Source of the DNA: Bacteroidota bacterium
GTDB taxonomy: Bacteria > Bacteroidota > Bacteroidia > Chitinophagales > Saprospiraceae
Length of the DNA: 53,402 nt
Assembly (NCBI GenBank): GCA_014190515.1
Contig: BJGN01000004.1
Location: forward strand, 1 to 53,402
Direction of reading: 5' to 3'
The position numbers and the translations under genes were made by a program. This document shows positions 1 to 9,190 of the stretch, in pieces. Numbering within the stretch: position 1 is the first letter of the stretch; each line of letters starts with the position of its first letter. Below the pieces are notes generated by a model. The model was not told the DNA's origin. It saw only the letters and a program-made list of their open reading frames with translations, and searched no databases.

Positions 1-569
1 TCCTTCGATTCCATACCTACATCAAACGGAGCTTTTAATCGAGCAAATACATCGCCTAAGTCAGTTCCATCAAGGAGAATTTTACAGTTTACCCGGTAAT
101 TAGTCTTTCCATCGAAAATTTGGACTTGCCATTTATTATCTTTTTTTCGAATGCTTGACCAAGTAGAACTTTTTTTAACTTCCAGCATTTTTACTGACGC
201 AGCCATTTGGTCGAATATCCTGGCGCCAACATGAGGTTCAAAATGCGTATTACTTACCCAACCTGTTTCCAATGCTTTAGCACCACCGTAGTGGCTCCTT
301 AATTTTTCACGAAATTCTCCCCATATTCCCGCTGGCATTTTATTATTTCCATCAATAGCACTAACACCGGCCCCTGTAAGCATTCCACCGAGCCAGGGAG
401 AGGGTTCAATCAACAAAGTCTTAACGCCAAGTCTTCCCGCTTGAATGCCAGCAGCCGTTCCTCCGGTTCCTCCACCAAGGACTACTATATCATATTCGGC
501 TATATATTGACTGTGTAATGGAGACAGAAAAATCAACATCGAGAAGAGGCAAATATGGATTGGCTTCAT
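1..569 (-). CDS. FAD-dependent oxidoreductase, exported (C-terminal part off the window)
   Basis: Reading leftward from an ATG at 569 gives 189 codons without a stop, running off the window edge. The first 20 or so residues form a hydrophobic signal peptide ending near LHSQ. A dinucleotide-binding Rossmann start follows at about residues 27-40 (YDIVVLGGGTGGTAAG), then LLIEPSPWLGGMLTGAG, which is typical of the FAD_oxidored family (PF12831). Members are flavoproteins of mostly unknown substrate, often exported and encoded near glycoside hydrolases in Bacteroidota. It is divergent from the GH92 gene, with 63 bp between the chosen starts, so the two may share a control region. The truncation is only the window boundary. 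The family call is firm and the substrate is unknown. Confidence 0.85.
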   Translation of the reverse strand, partial: MKPIHICLFSMLIFLSPLHSQYIAEYDIVVLGGGTGGTAAGIQAGRLGVKTLLIEPSPWLGGMLTGAGVSAIDGNNKMPAGIWGEFREKLRSHYGGAKALETGWVSNTHFEPHVGARIFDQMAASVKMLEVKKSSTWSSIRKKDNKWQVQIFDGKTNYRVNCKILLDGTDLGDVFARLKAPFDVGMESK

Positions 570-632
570 AATTTTTTTTACATTCATTGTAAAATGATTA
601 ATTTAGTATCGAAAAATAACACATTTAAACCA

Positions 633-2900
633 ATGAAAAGATATACACCTGCTCTTTTTTTTCAAATGATACCCGTAAAGGCATTTTTTGTTCTGATTTT
701 CACTTTTTATTATTTCGTTGGCTTAGTCGGACAGAATACTATTTTAAAAAAGGTAAATCCCTTTATTGGCACTGCCGATCACGGTCATGTTTATCCAGGC
801 GCTACCGTTCCTTTTGGAAGTGTTCAGTTGAGTCCGGATAATGGAACGCAAGGGTGGGACTGGTGTTCAGGATATAATTGGGTCGATTCAACGATAGTAG
901 GCTTCTCCCATACGCATTTAAGCGGCACAGGCATTGGTGATCTTTGTGATATTTTGGTTATGCCGGCAAGTAGAAGAATAAATTGGTCAGAAGTGGATAA
1001 TGAACCTAAAAACAGGCCATTCTTATCGAAATTTTCTCATCATAATGAAAGAGCTGAACCTGGTTTTTATGAGGTTCAGCTGGAAAATGGCATTCGGGCA
1101 GAACTTACTGCCACCTTGCACACTGGTATACATAGATACTCTTATCCAACAGGTCTATTACGTTCGGTAGTGGTCGATTTAGGCTATGCAGTGAACTGGG
1201 ATAAACCAACCAAAACGGGTTTTTCTAAAATATCTCCTTCCTTAATTACAGGATATCGTTATTCCACAGGTTGGGCTAAAAATCAGAAAATCTATTTTGC
1301 TATCTCCTTTTCTGAACCCGTATTAGAACATAATATCTGGTCTCAACATTGGAAAGATGGAGAAATTGAGACCAGGAAAGGGTCAAAATTACAACTTATT
1401 TTTGCTGATAATCAACAAAGGAATCCTATTGTCTTGAAAGTGGGCATTTCTGCTGCTAATGAGGAAGGTGCCATTGCTGCCATTAAAGAGGTTGAAAGCG
1501 ATGATTTTGATGAACTAAAAGTAAAGGCTCAGGAATTATGGAAATTTCAGGGCTTTAATATTCAGGTAGATACAAAATCAGAGGAGCTTAAAACCCAGTT
1601 TTATACCGCTTTGTATAGAACTCAATTAGCTCCCATCATTTTTGAAGACGCACTGGGTAATTTTATGGGTGCCGATGGCGAAATTCATCAGGCAAAAAAT
1701 TTCCAACGTTTTGATATATTTTCGCTCTGGGATACTTTTCGTGCTGCAAATCCGCTGTTGACCATCCTTCACCCCGATAAAATTAATGATATAATTAATT
1801 CTTTTTTAAGTCATTATAAAGAATATGGACTCCTTCCCGTCTGGTCTCTTAGAGGTAATGAAACCAATACAATGACTGGTTATCATGCAGTTCCAATTAT
1901 TGTAGATGCTTATAAAAAAGGATTTAGAGGATTTGATGTGGCATTAGCTTATGAAGCTTGTTTGAAAAGTGCCGCTCAGGATATTAGGGGCTCAAAGTTG
2001 TTGAGGGAATATGGGTATATTCCTCATGATAAAGAGGGGCAGTCTGTTACAAAAACACTGGAATATGCTTTTGATGATTGGTGTATAGCCCAATTTGCTC
2101 TTGAATTGGGGAAAACCGAGGATTATCAGTATTTTATGAAAAGATCAAATGCTTTTAAAAATTTATTTAATCCACAAACTGGATTCATGCAGGCTAAGTT
2201 AAGTGATGGTTCATGGAAAAAAGATTTTGACCCTTTCCTATCTGATCATAACTGGGAAGTGGCAGAATATACGGAGGGAAATGCCTGGCAACATTCTTGG
2301 TTTGTTCCCCATGATATAGCAGGATTATTAAAGTTACATGGCGGAAATAAAAAATTTATAAACAAATTAGACAGCCTCTTTACTGTTGACTCAAAAGTGA
2401 AAGGTGATAATGTAAGTATCGATATTTCAGGACTCATAGGTCAATATGCTCACGGAAATGAACCCAGTCATCATATTGCTTATTTGTACAGCATGGCAGG
2501 ACAACCTTGGAAAACGCAGAAAATGGTCAGAGATATTTTATTGTCTCAATACAATAATCAACCCAACGGATTGTGTGGTAACGAAGACTGTGGTCAAATG
2601 TCCGCATGGTATGTTTTTAGTGCCATGGGTTTCTATCCGGTCAATCCTGCAGATGGTAATTACTATATTGGTAGCCCTTTATTTGATAAATCTACCATTA
2701 AAATTTCTGAGAATAAATTTTTCACTATCTCAGCTGAAAATAATTCTCCGGAAAATAAATACATCCAAAAGGCCTTCTTAAATGGTAAAATTTTAGGTAA
2801 ACCGTTTATAACCCATAAGGATATAACAAATGGGGGTATCCTATCATTAATAATGGGCCCAAAACCAAATAAAAAGAATTGGGCATCTACTTCTCGTTAG
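633..2900 (+). CDS. Glycoside hydrolase family 92, alpha-mannosidase-like
   Basis: This is a protein of about 755 residues that matches GH92 over its length. An N-terminal hydrophobic segment suggests export. The family hallmarks appear in order: NPFIGTADHGHVYPGATVPFG, GWDWCSGYN, GFSHTHLSGTGIGDL, then in the catalytic (alpha/alpha)6 domain SLWDTFR, RGNETNTMTGYH, YTEGNAWQHSWFVPHD (Glu near residue 548, the likely acid), GNEPSHH and GNEDCGQMSAW (carrying conserved catalytic carboxylates). GH92 enzymes are calcium-dependent exo-alpha-mannosidases that trim N-glycans or mannan in the periplasm. I chose the ATG at 633 because it precedes the signal-like segment. An in-frame ATG at 666 is possible, and upstream codons would overlap the divergent oxidoreductase. 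The family is certain and the linkage specificity is not. Confidence 0.93.
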   Translation: MKRYTPALFFQMIPVKAFFVLIFTFYYFVGLVGQNTILKKVNPFIGTADHGHVYPGATVPFGSVQLSPDNGTQGWDWCSGYNWVDSTIVGFSHTHLSGTGIGDLCDILVMPASRRINWSEVDNEPKNRPFLSKFSHHNERAEPGFYEVQLENGIRAELTATLHTGIHRYSYPTGLLRSVVVDLGYAVNWDKPTKTGFSKISPSLITGYRYSTGWAKNQKIYFAISFSEPVLEHNIWSQHWKDGEIETRKGSKLQLIFADNQQRNPIVLKVGISAANEEGAIAAIKEVESDDFDELKVKAQELWKFQGFNIQVDTKSEELKTQFYTALYRTQLAPIIFEDALGNFMGADGEIHQAKNFQRFDIFSLWDTFRAANPLLTILHPDKINDIINSFLSHYKEYGLLPVWSLRGNETNTMTGYHAVPIIVDAYKKGFRGFDVALAYEACLKSAAQDIRGSKLLREYGYIPHDKEGQSVTKTLEYAFDDWCIAQFALELGKTEDYQYFMKRSNAFKNLFNPQTGFMQAKLSDGSWKKDFDPFLSDHNWEVAEYTEGNAWQHSWFVPHDIAGLLKLHGGNKKFINKLDSLFTVDSKVKGDNVSIDISGLIGQYAHGNEPSHHIAYLYSMAGQPWKTQKMVRDILLSQYNNQPNGLCGNEDCGQMSAWYVFSAMGFYPVNPADGNYYIGSPLFDKSTIKISENKFFTISAENNSPENKYIQKAFLNGKILGKPFITHKDITNGGILSLIMGPKPNKKNWASTSR

Positions 2901-2923
2901 AGATGATTTTCTCATCTCTAACG
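2895..2923 (+). other. Perfect 12-bp hairpin overlapping the GH92 stop codon
   Basis: The arms CGTTAGAGATGA (2895-2906) and TCATCTCTAACG (2912-2923) pair perfectly around the loop TTTTC. The left arm contains the TAG stop at 2898-2900. No T-tract follows, so this is not a classical intrinsic terminator. It could stabilise the 3' end or act with another factor. Confidence 0.5.
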
Positions 2924-2969
2924 GGACATCAATGGCTTACATTGAATAAGATATCTGCTAGGCGATTAA

Positions 2970-3149
2970 TTAATTGAAAATACGGCTCAGTGAACGTGTA
3001 ATATGTGCTATTAATAAAATAGCCGCAATGCCGATAGGCATGCCAATAACCATGCTACCCAGGGATAAACCAACGGTAATGCCAAGAATCATTCCAGCAG
3101 GAATCCATAACATCCATAAAGATTTGGGATTTAACATCATTTCCATCAT
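2970..3149 (-). CDS. Small hydrophobic protein, unknown function
   Basis: This is a 59-residue reading frame from ATG at 3149, preceded in frame by a TTG. The peptide is mostly membrane segment: SLWMLWIPAGMILGITVGLSLG, a short polar turn, then GMPIGIAAILLIAHI and a basic tail, HITRSLSRIFN. That suggests two short helices with glycine-rich packing faces. The antisense frame over the same bases is charged and less protein-like. A perfect TAnnTTTG element read leftward (CAAATATA on the plus strand at 3263-3270) could be its promoter. I do not recognise a family. The gene call is tentative because it rests on composition and context only. Confidence 0.45.
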   Translation of the reverse strand: MMEMMLNPKSLWMLWIPAGMILGITVGLSLGSMVIGMPIGIAAILLIAHITRSLSRIFN

Positions 3150-3262
3150 CAAAATTCTTTTTAAAGAAATATTTAGTGTATAATTATTAGTAATCTTTAT
3201 TTTGCCAAATAAAATTAACCAAATAAAATAGATTAAAATTAATATTTAACAAAATAAGTTCG

Positions 3263-3270
3263 CAAATATA
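3263..3270 (-). promoter_or_regulatory. Candidate -7 element (TAnnTTTG) for the small membrane protein
   Basis: The plus strand reads CAAATATA, which is TATATTTG on the minus strand and a full match to the Bacteroidota -7 box. I see no clean TTTG at the expected -33 distance. The site lies in the AT-rich gap at 3150-3450, where I see no other gene. Confidence 0.25.
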
Positions 3271-3450
3271 GGTATATTTTGTCGTTTAAACAGAATATTT
3301 ATTATTATTGAACACTTATTTGACGAGTAAAAAAGAATAAGTCACATTTTTCCAATAATTATTTGGTAAAAAAAATATTTGATAGGAATGGATTAATCTT
3401 ATTTTTAGTCGCATTTTCAAAGCCATTTTTAAACTTAAATTTTTTATACG

Positions 3451-4851
3451 TTGAATAACAGATATGTTGACCTTATAGATCAGACATTTTACTTTCCACA
3501 AGAGGGTTTCGATATAGATTCCAATGGTTATTTAGAATTTAATGGCGTGCCATTAAAGTACCTTATAGAAAAGTATGGAACGCCATTCAAAGTTTTTTAT
3601 CTTCCCAAAATAGGAGAACAAATTAAGAAGGCAAAAAATCTTTTTACCAGAGCAATCAAAGCATCGGGTTACACGGGTAGGTACTATTACAGTTATTGTA
3701 CTAAAAGTAATCATTTTAGTCATGTCTTAGAAGAGGTTCTTCAACATGATGTTCAACTGGAAACGTCGTCAGCTTTTGATTTGGATCTGATACAAAGGTT
3801 GGCAGCAAGAAATTTGATTAACCCCGATAATTATATTATTTGCAATGGATTCAAACCAGAGCATTACAAAAGAAGGATCGTCGAACTTATTAATACCAGC
3901 TTCGATAATTTAATCCCCGTTTGTGATAATGTGGAAGAGTTAACCTATTATGCCAATAATTTTACAAAAAAATCCAGAATTGGATTACGTATTGCCACAG
4001 AGGAAGAACCAAATTTTGAGTTTTATACCTCTCGATTGGGTATTAGAAATTCAGAGGTTATACCGCTTTACAAAGAAAAAATAGCAGATAATCCTCTCTT
4101 TGAACTTAAAATGCTGCATTTTTTCGTTGATACAGGCATTAAAGATACGTTGTATTATTGGGGTGAGTTGAAAAAGGCTCTTAAAGTGTATTGTTCCCTT
4201 AGAAAGTTGTGTCCAACGCTGAATGCAATAAATATTGGTGGAGGATTGCCAATTAGAAATTCCCTGGGTTTCGAATTTGATTACAAATACATGATTAGGG
4301 AGATCGTTAATAATGTACAAAGTGCCTGCACTTCGGAACAAGTTGAAATGCCCGATATTTTCACTGAATTTGGAAAATATACCGTAGGTGAATCAGGGGC
4401 CAATGTGTTTGAAACCTTAGCCCAAAAACAACAGAATGATGCCGAAAAATGGTATATGATTGATAATTCCTTGATGACCACGCTTCCCGATACCTGGGGA
4501 ATTGGCGAAAGATTCATTCTGCTCCCGATTAATAAATGGAAAAATGAATACCAAAGAGTAAATATTGGTGGGTTAAGTTGTGATAACTCCGATTATTATA
4601 ACGCGGAAGTTAATCAGGCGCAGGTTTATCTGCCAACTATTGATCCCGAGGATACAGAACCCCTTTATTTAGGGTTCTTTCATACTGGCGCATATCAGGA
4701 TTCTATAAGTGGTTATGGTGGAATAAAACATTGTCTGATTCCTTCTCCAAAACAAATCTTGATTTATAGAGATGAATTAGGTAACTTAGTGGATATAATG
4801 GTAAGACCAGAACAAACTTCAGATGAAATGCTAAAAATATTAGGGTATTAA
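3451..4851 (+). CDS. speA: Biosynthetic arginine decarboxylase, Bacteroidota type (fold III PLP enzyme)
   Basis: This is a 466-residue protein resembling the compact decarboxylases annotated as arginine decarboxylase in Bacteroidota. The start region NNRYVDLIDQTFYFPQEGF matches the family's usual beginning. TTG at 3451 is therefore the likely start: no in-frame ATG lies nearby and a stop occurs a few codons upstream. It has an alanine-racemase-like barrel with YYYSYCTKSNHF (PLP-lysine region), the glycine-rich phosphate-binding segment INIGGGLPIRNS, and a C-terminal barrel with FFHTGAYQDSISGYGG. The reaction is arginine to agmatine plus CO2, feeding polyamine synthesis. Related decarboxylases (carboxynorspermidine, diaminopimelate, ornithine) share the fold, so the substrate is inferred. 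It converges on glgP across a strong terminator. Confidence 0.8.
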   Translation: MNNRYVDLIDQTFYFPQEGFDIDSNGYLEFNGVPLKYLIEKYGTPFKVFYLPKIGEQIKKAKNLFTRAIKASGYTGRYYYSYCTKSNHFSHVLEEVLQHDVQLETSSAFDLDLIQRLAARNLINPDNYIICNGFKPEHYKRRIVELINTSFDNLIPVCDNVEELTYYANNFTKKSRIGLRIATEEEPNFEFYTSRLGIRNSEVIPLYKEKIADNPLFELKMLHFFVDTGIKDTLYYWGELKKALKVYCSLRKLCPTLNAINIGGGLPIRNSLGFEFDYKYMIREIVNNVQSACTSEQVEMPDIFTEFGKYTVGESGANVFETLAQKQQNDAEKWYMIDNSLMTTLPDTWGIGERFILLPINKWKNEYQRVNIGGLSCDNSDYYNAEVNQAQVYLPTIDPEDTEPLYLGFFHTGAYQDSISGYGGIKHCLIPSPKQILIYRDELGNLVDIMVRPEQTSDEMLKILGY

Positions 4852-4884
4852 ATTTTTCAGATAAGTAGATAGTTGCTATTATTT

Positions 4885-4916
4885 AGCCTGCCGGCTTTTA
4901 CCGGCAGGCTCTTTTT
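4885..4916. terminator. Bidirectional intrinsic terminator between speA and glgP
   Basis: A GC-rich 10-bp stem is formed by AGCCTGCCGG (4885-4894) and CCGGCAGGCT (4901-4910), with a 6-nt loop and CTTTTT directly downstream on the plus strand. It sits between two converging genes, where it can end both transcripts. It ends four bases before the glgP stop codon. Confidence 0.85.
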
Positions 4917-4919
4917 CGA

Positions 4920-7475
4920 TTACAACCATTTTACCCACTCATAAGAGCGATTCCTGGAAAGTAAACTATGTCGCGGGAATAGGCGGAAGCCATATTCAAA
5001 TACCCCCGGATTTGGCAATACTATCCTTCCTTGATAGGTACTTTGATCTCCGTCATTTCCAGTAAGTTCTAAACTTTGTGTCAGTCTGATTTCCAATTTT
5101 GATTCACTTATTCTTTTGTATAGAATAAATTCTAATCCGAGGGAGTCTGCTGAAAGACCATTTCTATAAATTTGAATATCGATATACAGGCTTTCTCCTA
5201 AGGGCAGGGCATGATTATCAGTATCCATAATGGATTTTGATATTACATGAACCCCTTCCCAACAACGTGAAACGTGGTTTTTCCAGGAACATAGATCTGA
5301 CATATTCTGGTTATCTGCCAACAATTTTTGCCCTTGTTGAATTAATGGGGAGTAAAATAATCTGAAGTAATCGTCCATCATTCGCTTCGTTGTAAAATCA
5401 GGACCAACCTTTGCTATGATATTTCGGATAAATTGTATCCAATCTTCAGAAATTCCTTGTTCATTCCTTTTAAAATAAACAGGTATAATTTCCATTTCCA
5501 GAATATTATATAAGGTTTCTGCGTCGAGTTCGTCCTGTAAATTGGCCTCCGTGTAAGTATTTTCCAGGGGTAGTGACCAACCAGCATCAGGACGGTATCC
5601 TTCAGCCCACCAACCATCGAGCACACTGAAATTGATTACCCCGTTAATAGCGGCTTTCATTCCACTGGTTCCAGACGCTTCTTTTGGCCTTGTCGGTGTA
5701 TTTAACCAAATATCAACGCCTTGTACCATCAATTTGGCCAATTCCATATTATAACCCTCAAGGAATATAACTTTCCCTAAAAATTCCGGCGATTTTGAAA
5801 TTTGAACAATCTCTTTGATTAACTTTTGCCCCGGTGCATCTGCAGGGTGAGCCTTTCCTGCATATAAAAAAATGATGGGCTTATCTGACTGATTTATAAT
5901 TTCAGCCAAACGGGCCTTATTTGAAAAAATGAGATGGGCTCTTTTATAGGTCGCAAACCGTCTTGCAAAGCCTAATATTAATGCATCATCCTTGATATTA
6001 TTAAGCGTTTCAAAAATAATGGCTGGTTTTTCCCCTCTTCTGGTGAGATCCTCCCTCAATTGTTTCTTTACGGCTACTAGTAATTTACCCTTTAAGAAAT
6101 TTCGCGTTTTTAATATCCTTTCCGAAGGAATCTTATAAACGCCTTCCCATCTTTCCTTATTGGACAAATCGTCGAGGAACCCGGGAGCTAAGTATTCTTT
6201 AAACAAGTGATGCCATTCTGTGGCAATCCAGGTTGGGTAATGTACCCCGTTGGTAACGTAACCAATAGGCACTTCTGTTTCGGTATAGCCCGGATAAAGC
6301 TCTTTGAACATTTCTCTGGAAACGGCTCCGTGCAATTCACTTACGCCATTTATCTCCTGACAATTATGTATAGCTAAATGACTCATTGAGAAGGGTTCGC
6401 TACTGTCATCCCTGTGAATGCGACCGAGTGCCATAAATTCCCTCCAAGATAAGCCTATTTCAGGGATATAGTCCTGGAAATAGGTATAAAGTAAATCTTC
6501 TGGAAAATAATCGTGTCCCGCCGGAACGGGTGTATGGGTTGTAAACAAAGAGGTGGCTCGCACAAGCTCTCGTGCTTCCTGATAAGTGTATCCGGATTGT
6601 CTTGCATTTCTTATTCTTTCTAAGGTCATGAATGCAGCGTGTCCTTCATTGCAATGATATACATTTCCATGAATTCCCATGGCTTCCATAGCTCTTATAC
6701 CCCCAATACCAAGTAAAATTTCCTGCTTTAACCGGTGCTCGTTGTCACCACCATATAATTGGTGAGTTAACGTTCTGTCTGCCCAGGTATTCTCAGCAAT
6801 ATCTGTGTCTAATAAATATAAATTAATTCGCCCAGCCTTTAATGCCCATATTTTAGCCCATACCATTCTGCCTGGCAATGAAATTTGAATTTTTAGCCAT
6901 TCGCCCTGCGCATCCCTGACAGGTTCCATGGGCATTTTTGTATATTCTTGCGGAGGGTATTCATTAATCTGATCTCCATGCAAGGATATATGCTGCTGAA
7001 AATAACCATATCGGTACAATAATCCAACGCCAGACAGGTTTACTCCCTGATCACTGGCTTCTTTTAAATAATCACCAGCCAAAACACCCAAACCACCAGA
7101 ATAAAGGCGAACAGATATATGAAGGCCAAATTCCATACTAAAATAAACGATTTTAGGGTCTTTGGTTTCCGGTGTTTTATTCATGTAGGTCTTGAAGTCA
7201 GCATAAACCTGCTGTACTTTAGCCATAAATTGTGGGTCATTGGCTAACGCTAATGCCTTTTCACTGCCCAACTGATCTAATATGGTTAATGGGTTGCATT
7301 GACTTGATTCCCAGGCTTCTGGGTGCAATGATTCAAATAAATCCATGGCATCCCTGTGCCACGACCACCATAAATTTCCGGCAATTTCTTGCAGTGGCTT
7401 CAATGCATCGGGTAACCTTGATGCTACAAATATTCTTTTTAAATGAGTAGCACTGGTTTGTATTTCCTCAGTCAT
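4920..7475 (-). CDS. glgP: Alpha-glucan phosphorylase (GlgP, GT35)
   Basis: This 851-residue protein cleaves alpha-1,4-glucans (glycogen or maltodextrin) with phosphate to release glucose-1-phosphate. The N-terminal 120 or so residues (LPDALKPLQEIAGNLWWSWH) are the DUF3417 domain of the long alpha-glucan phosphorylase class. The core follows, with YFSMEFGLHISVRLYSGGLGVLAGD, NEGHAAF, FTTHTPVPAGHD and the PLP-binding segment EASGTSGMKAAINGV, whose lysine is near residue 606. It starts 33 bp after the end of pdxJ on the same strand, so the two are probably co-transcribed. That is noteworthy because pdxJ makes the cofactor precursor used by this enzyme. The length and motifs are complete. Confidence 0.95.
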   Translation of the reverse strand: MTEEIQTSATHLKRIFVASRLPDALKPLQEIAGNLWWSWHRDAMDLFESLHPEAWESSQCNPLTILDQLGSEKALALANDPQFMAKVQQVYADFKTYMNKTPETKDPKIVYFSMEFGLHISVRLYSGGLGVLAGDYLKEASDQGVNLSGVGLLYRYGYFQQHISLHGDQINEYPPQEYTKMPMEPVRDAQGEWLKIQISLPGRMVWAKIWALKAGRINLYLLDTDIAENTWADRTLTHQLYGGDNEHRLKQEILLGIGGIRAMEAMGIHGNVYHCNEGHAAFMTLERIRNARQSGYTYQEARELVRATSLFTTHTPVPAGHDYFPEDLLYTYFQDYIPEIGLSWREFMALGRIHRDDSSEPFSMSHLAIHNCQEINGVSELHGAVSREMFKELYPGYTETEVPIGYVTNGVHYPTWIATEWHHLFKEYLAPGFLDDLSNKERWEGVYKIPSERILKTRNFLKGKLLVAVKKQLREDLTRRGEKPAIIFETLNNIKDDALILGFARRFATYKRAHLIFSNKARLAEIINQSDKPIIFLYAGKAHPADAPGQKLIKEIVQISKSPEFLGKVIFLEGYNMELAKLMVQGVDIWLNTPTRPKEASGTSGMKAAINGVINFSVLDGWWAEGYRPDAGWSLPLENTYTEANLQDELDAETLYNILEMEIIPVYFKRNEQGISEDWIQFIRNIIAKVGPDFTTKRMMDDYFRLFYSPLIQQGQKLLADNQNMSDLCSWKNHVSRCWEGVHVISKSIMDTDNHALPLGESLYIDIQIYRNGLSADSLGLEFILYKRISESKLEIRLTQSLELTGNDGDQSTYQGRIVLPNPGVFEYGFRLFPRHSLLSRNRSYEWVKWL

Positions 7476-7508
7476 AATGATTAATTAAAATTTATGGAGA
7501 ATAGAATG

Positions 7509-8222
7509 TTATTTTAAAGCAGCTTTATAGCGTTTTATCGTTTCCTCCAAACCAAGATATAAAGCGTCCGATATTAAGGCGTGTCCAATGGATACTTCAT
7601 CTAAATGGGGTACTTTTTGCGCATAAAACGATAAATTATCCAGATTAAGATCGTGTCCTGCATTTATTTTAAGTTCAAGAGAATGCGCTAACAATGCCGC
7701 CTGAACATGATTTATAACCGCCTCTTCCGGATCCTGTGAAAAGTTTTTCGAAAAGGGGCCGGTATAAAATTCAACACAATCAGCGCCGCATTCTTTTGCT
7801 CCTTGTATCATTTCTGCCACAGGATCAACAAATAAGGAAACGCGAATCCCTGCTGCCTTTAAAAGATTGCAAACAGACAAAAGGAAATCTTTATTTGTAA
7901 GAGTATTCCATCCTGCATCGTAAGTGAGTGCCTCCGGAGCATCTGGTACTAAGGTGCATTGTGCAGGTCGGTGTTCAAGTACCAGGTCTATAAAATCCCT
8001 CGTTGGATTACCCTCAATATTAAGTTCCGATTTTATGTTATGTTTTAATGGACCTATATCATCGTATCTTACATGGCGCTGATCCGGCCTGGGGTGAACG
8101 GTAATTCCCTCTGCTCCATATTTTTCACAATCTAAAGCTACCTGTAATAAGTTGGGAAGATTTCCTCCGCGAGCATTTCTTATGAGGGCTACTTTATTTA
8201 AATTAACGCTTAATCGGATCAT
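7509..8222 (-). CDS. pdxJ: Pyridoxine 5'-phosphate synthase
   Basis: This 237-residue TIM-barrel enzyme condenses 1-deoxyxylulose 5-phosphate with 3-amino-2-oxopropyl phosphate, the last ring-forming step of the DXP-dependent vitamin B6 route. Family signatures are clear: LSVNLNKVALIRNARGG at the N-terminus, GAEGITVHPRPDQRHVR, the loop EGNPT, TLVPD, SLFVDP, EFYTGPF, and the closing INAGHDLN and EVSIGHALISDAL. The length is normal. It is first in a probable two-gene unit with glgP, and its start lies 89 bp from the divergent CPBP protease gene. Confidence 0.96.
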   Translation of the reverse strand: MIRLSVNLNKVALIRNARGGNLPNLLQVALDCEKYGAEGITVHPRPDQRHVRYDDIGPLKHNIKSELNIEGNPTRDFIDLVLEHRPAQCTLVPDAPEALTYDAGWNTLTNKDFLLSVCNLLKAAGIRVSLFVDPVAEMIQGAKECGADCVEFYTGPFSKNFSQDPEEAVINHVQAALLAHSLELKINAGHDLNLDNLSFYAQKVPHLDEVSIGHALISDALYLGLEETIKRYKAALK

Positions 8223-8311
8223 AAAGAGGCTTTTTAAGACAAATGTGGGACAAAAATCAAAATTTAAGCTAATTTTACCAAATTAAATGAAAAATAGATT
8301 TAAAATCACGC

Positions 8312-9190
8312 ATGTTTTCAAGAAAATTAGACTTGTTTTCCTTCTTTTTGTTGCTTGTCGTCGTGGTGCTTTGTGGTGCTTTAATTGGTACTGGTGTAAG
8401 TACGGCAATAGCCAATTTTTTCGGTTTCACGGTGGCAGATCTTATTAAAGTACCTGCTTCCGGGTATGAAAAATTAGAAAGAGATGTTTTGCGATGGGTC
8501 AATATGGCCAGCCAGATATTTACTTTTTTGATTCCCGCCTTGGTGTATCGTATATATTATTTTAAAGGGGATAGGGTAGGTGCTTCCTTCGTTCCTTCAA
8601 CTACTTTTTTCTATTTTATTTTAATTACCCCTTTGTGGATTATAGGTTCATTCCCTTTGGTTGAATGGCTTTACCGCCAAAATCTATTGCTTCCATTGCC
8701 TGAATCTTTATTAGCGCTTGAAAAAGGATCTAATGAAACATTGATGGCTTTACTAAAAATGGAGGATGTTTTTGAGTTTGTTCAAAATGTTATCGTCATG
8801 GCCGCTATTCCAGCCCTTTGCGAAGAATGGTTGTTTCGGGGAGTTATCCAGAAAAAATTGGTAACATCTCTTCCGAAACCCTGGATGGGCATTGTATTGA
8901 CAGCGATTATTTTTAGTGCCATTCACTTTCAATTCGCTGGATTTATTCCAAGAATGTTTTTAGGCATTCTGTTGGGTTATTTATATTTTTTCTCTGGCAA
9001 CATTTGGATAGCCATTTGGGGGCATTTTGTCTTTAATGGGATTCAGGTGCTATCTAAATTTTTAAATATTCAAAGTGAGGAAGTCTTGCCTGATAATTTA
9101 GTGCCGAATCCCGATATGATTTGGGTAATTATTTCCGCTCTGCTTACCGTCGGCGTTTTCTTTTATTTCAATAAATTAAAAGCTAAATAG
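8312..9190 (+). CDS. CPBP-family intramembrane metalloprotease (CAAX protease-like)
   Basis: This is a 292-residue polytopic membrane protein. The C-terminal half carries the CPBP (Abi/Rce1) motifs: CEEWLFRG with Glu171 and Glu172, SAIHFQF with a conserved histidine, and GHFVFNG. These residues form the glutamate/histidine active site in Rce1-type proteases. About seven to eight hydrophobic segments are visible, beginning with LFSFFLLLVVVVLCGALIG. Substrates are unknown. The stop codon touches the cdsA start, with ATG at 9191 directly after TAG at 9188-9190, so the gene is translationally linked to phospholipid synthesis. Confidence 0.88.
   Translation: MFSRKLDLFSFFLLLVVVVLCGALIGTGVSTAIANFFGFTVADLIKVPASGYEKLERDVLRWVNMASQIFTFLIPALVYRIYYFKGDRVGASFVPSTTFFYFILITPLWIIGSFPLVEWLYRQNLLLPLPESLLALEKGSNETLMALLKMEDVFEFVQNVIVMAAIPALCEEWLFRGVIQKKLVTSLPKPWMGIVLTAIIFSAIHFQFAGFIPRMFLGILLGYLYFFSGNIWIAIWGHFVFNGIQVLSKFLNIQSEEVLPDNLVPNPDMIWVIISALLTVGVFFYFNKLKAK

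Noticed and set aside
2446-2781. Frame of 111 codons inside the GH92 gene
   Set aside because: It is a shifted frame of a clearly coding region, with no family resemblance.
2974-3183. Plus-strand frame antisense to the small membrane protein
   Set aside because: The minus-strand frame has the hydrophobic pattern of a membrane protein and a promoter-like box. The plus frame shows no such pattern.
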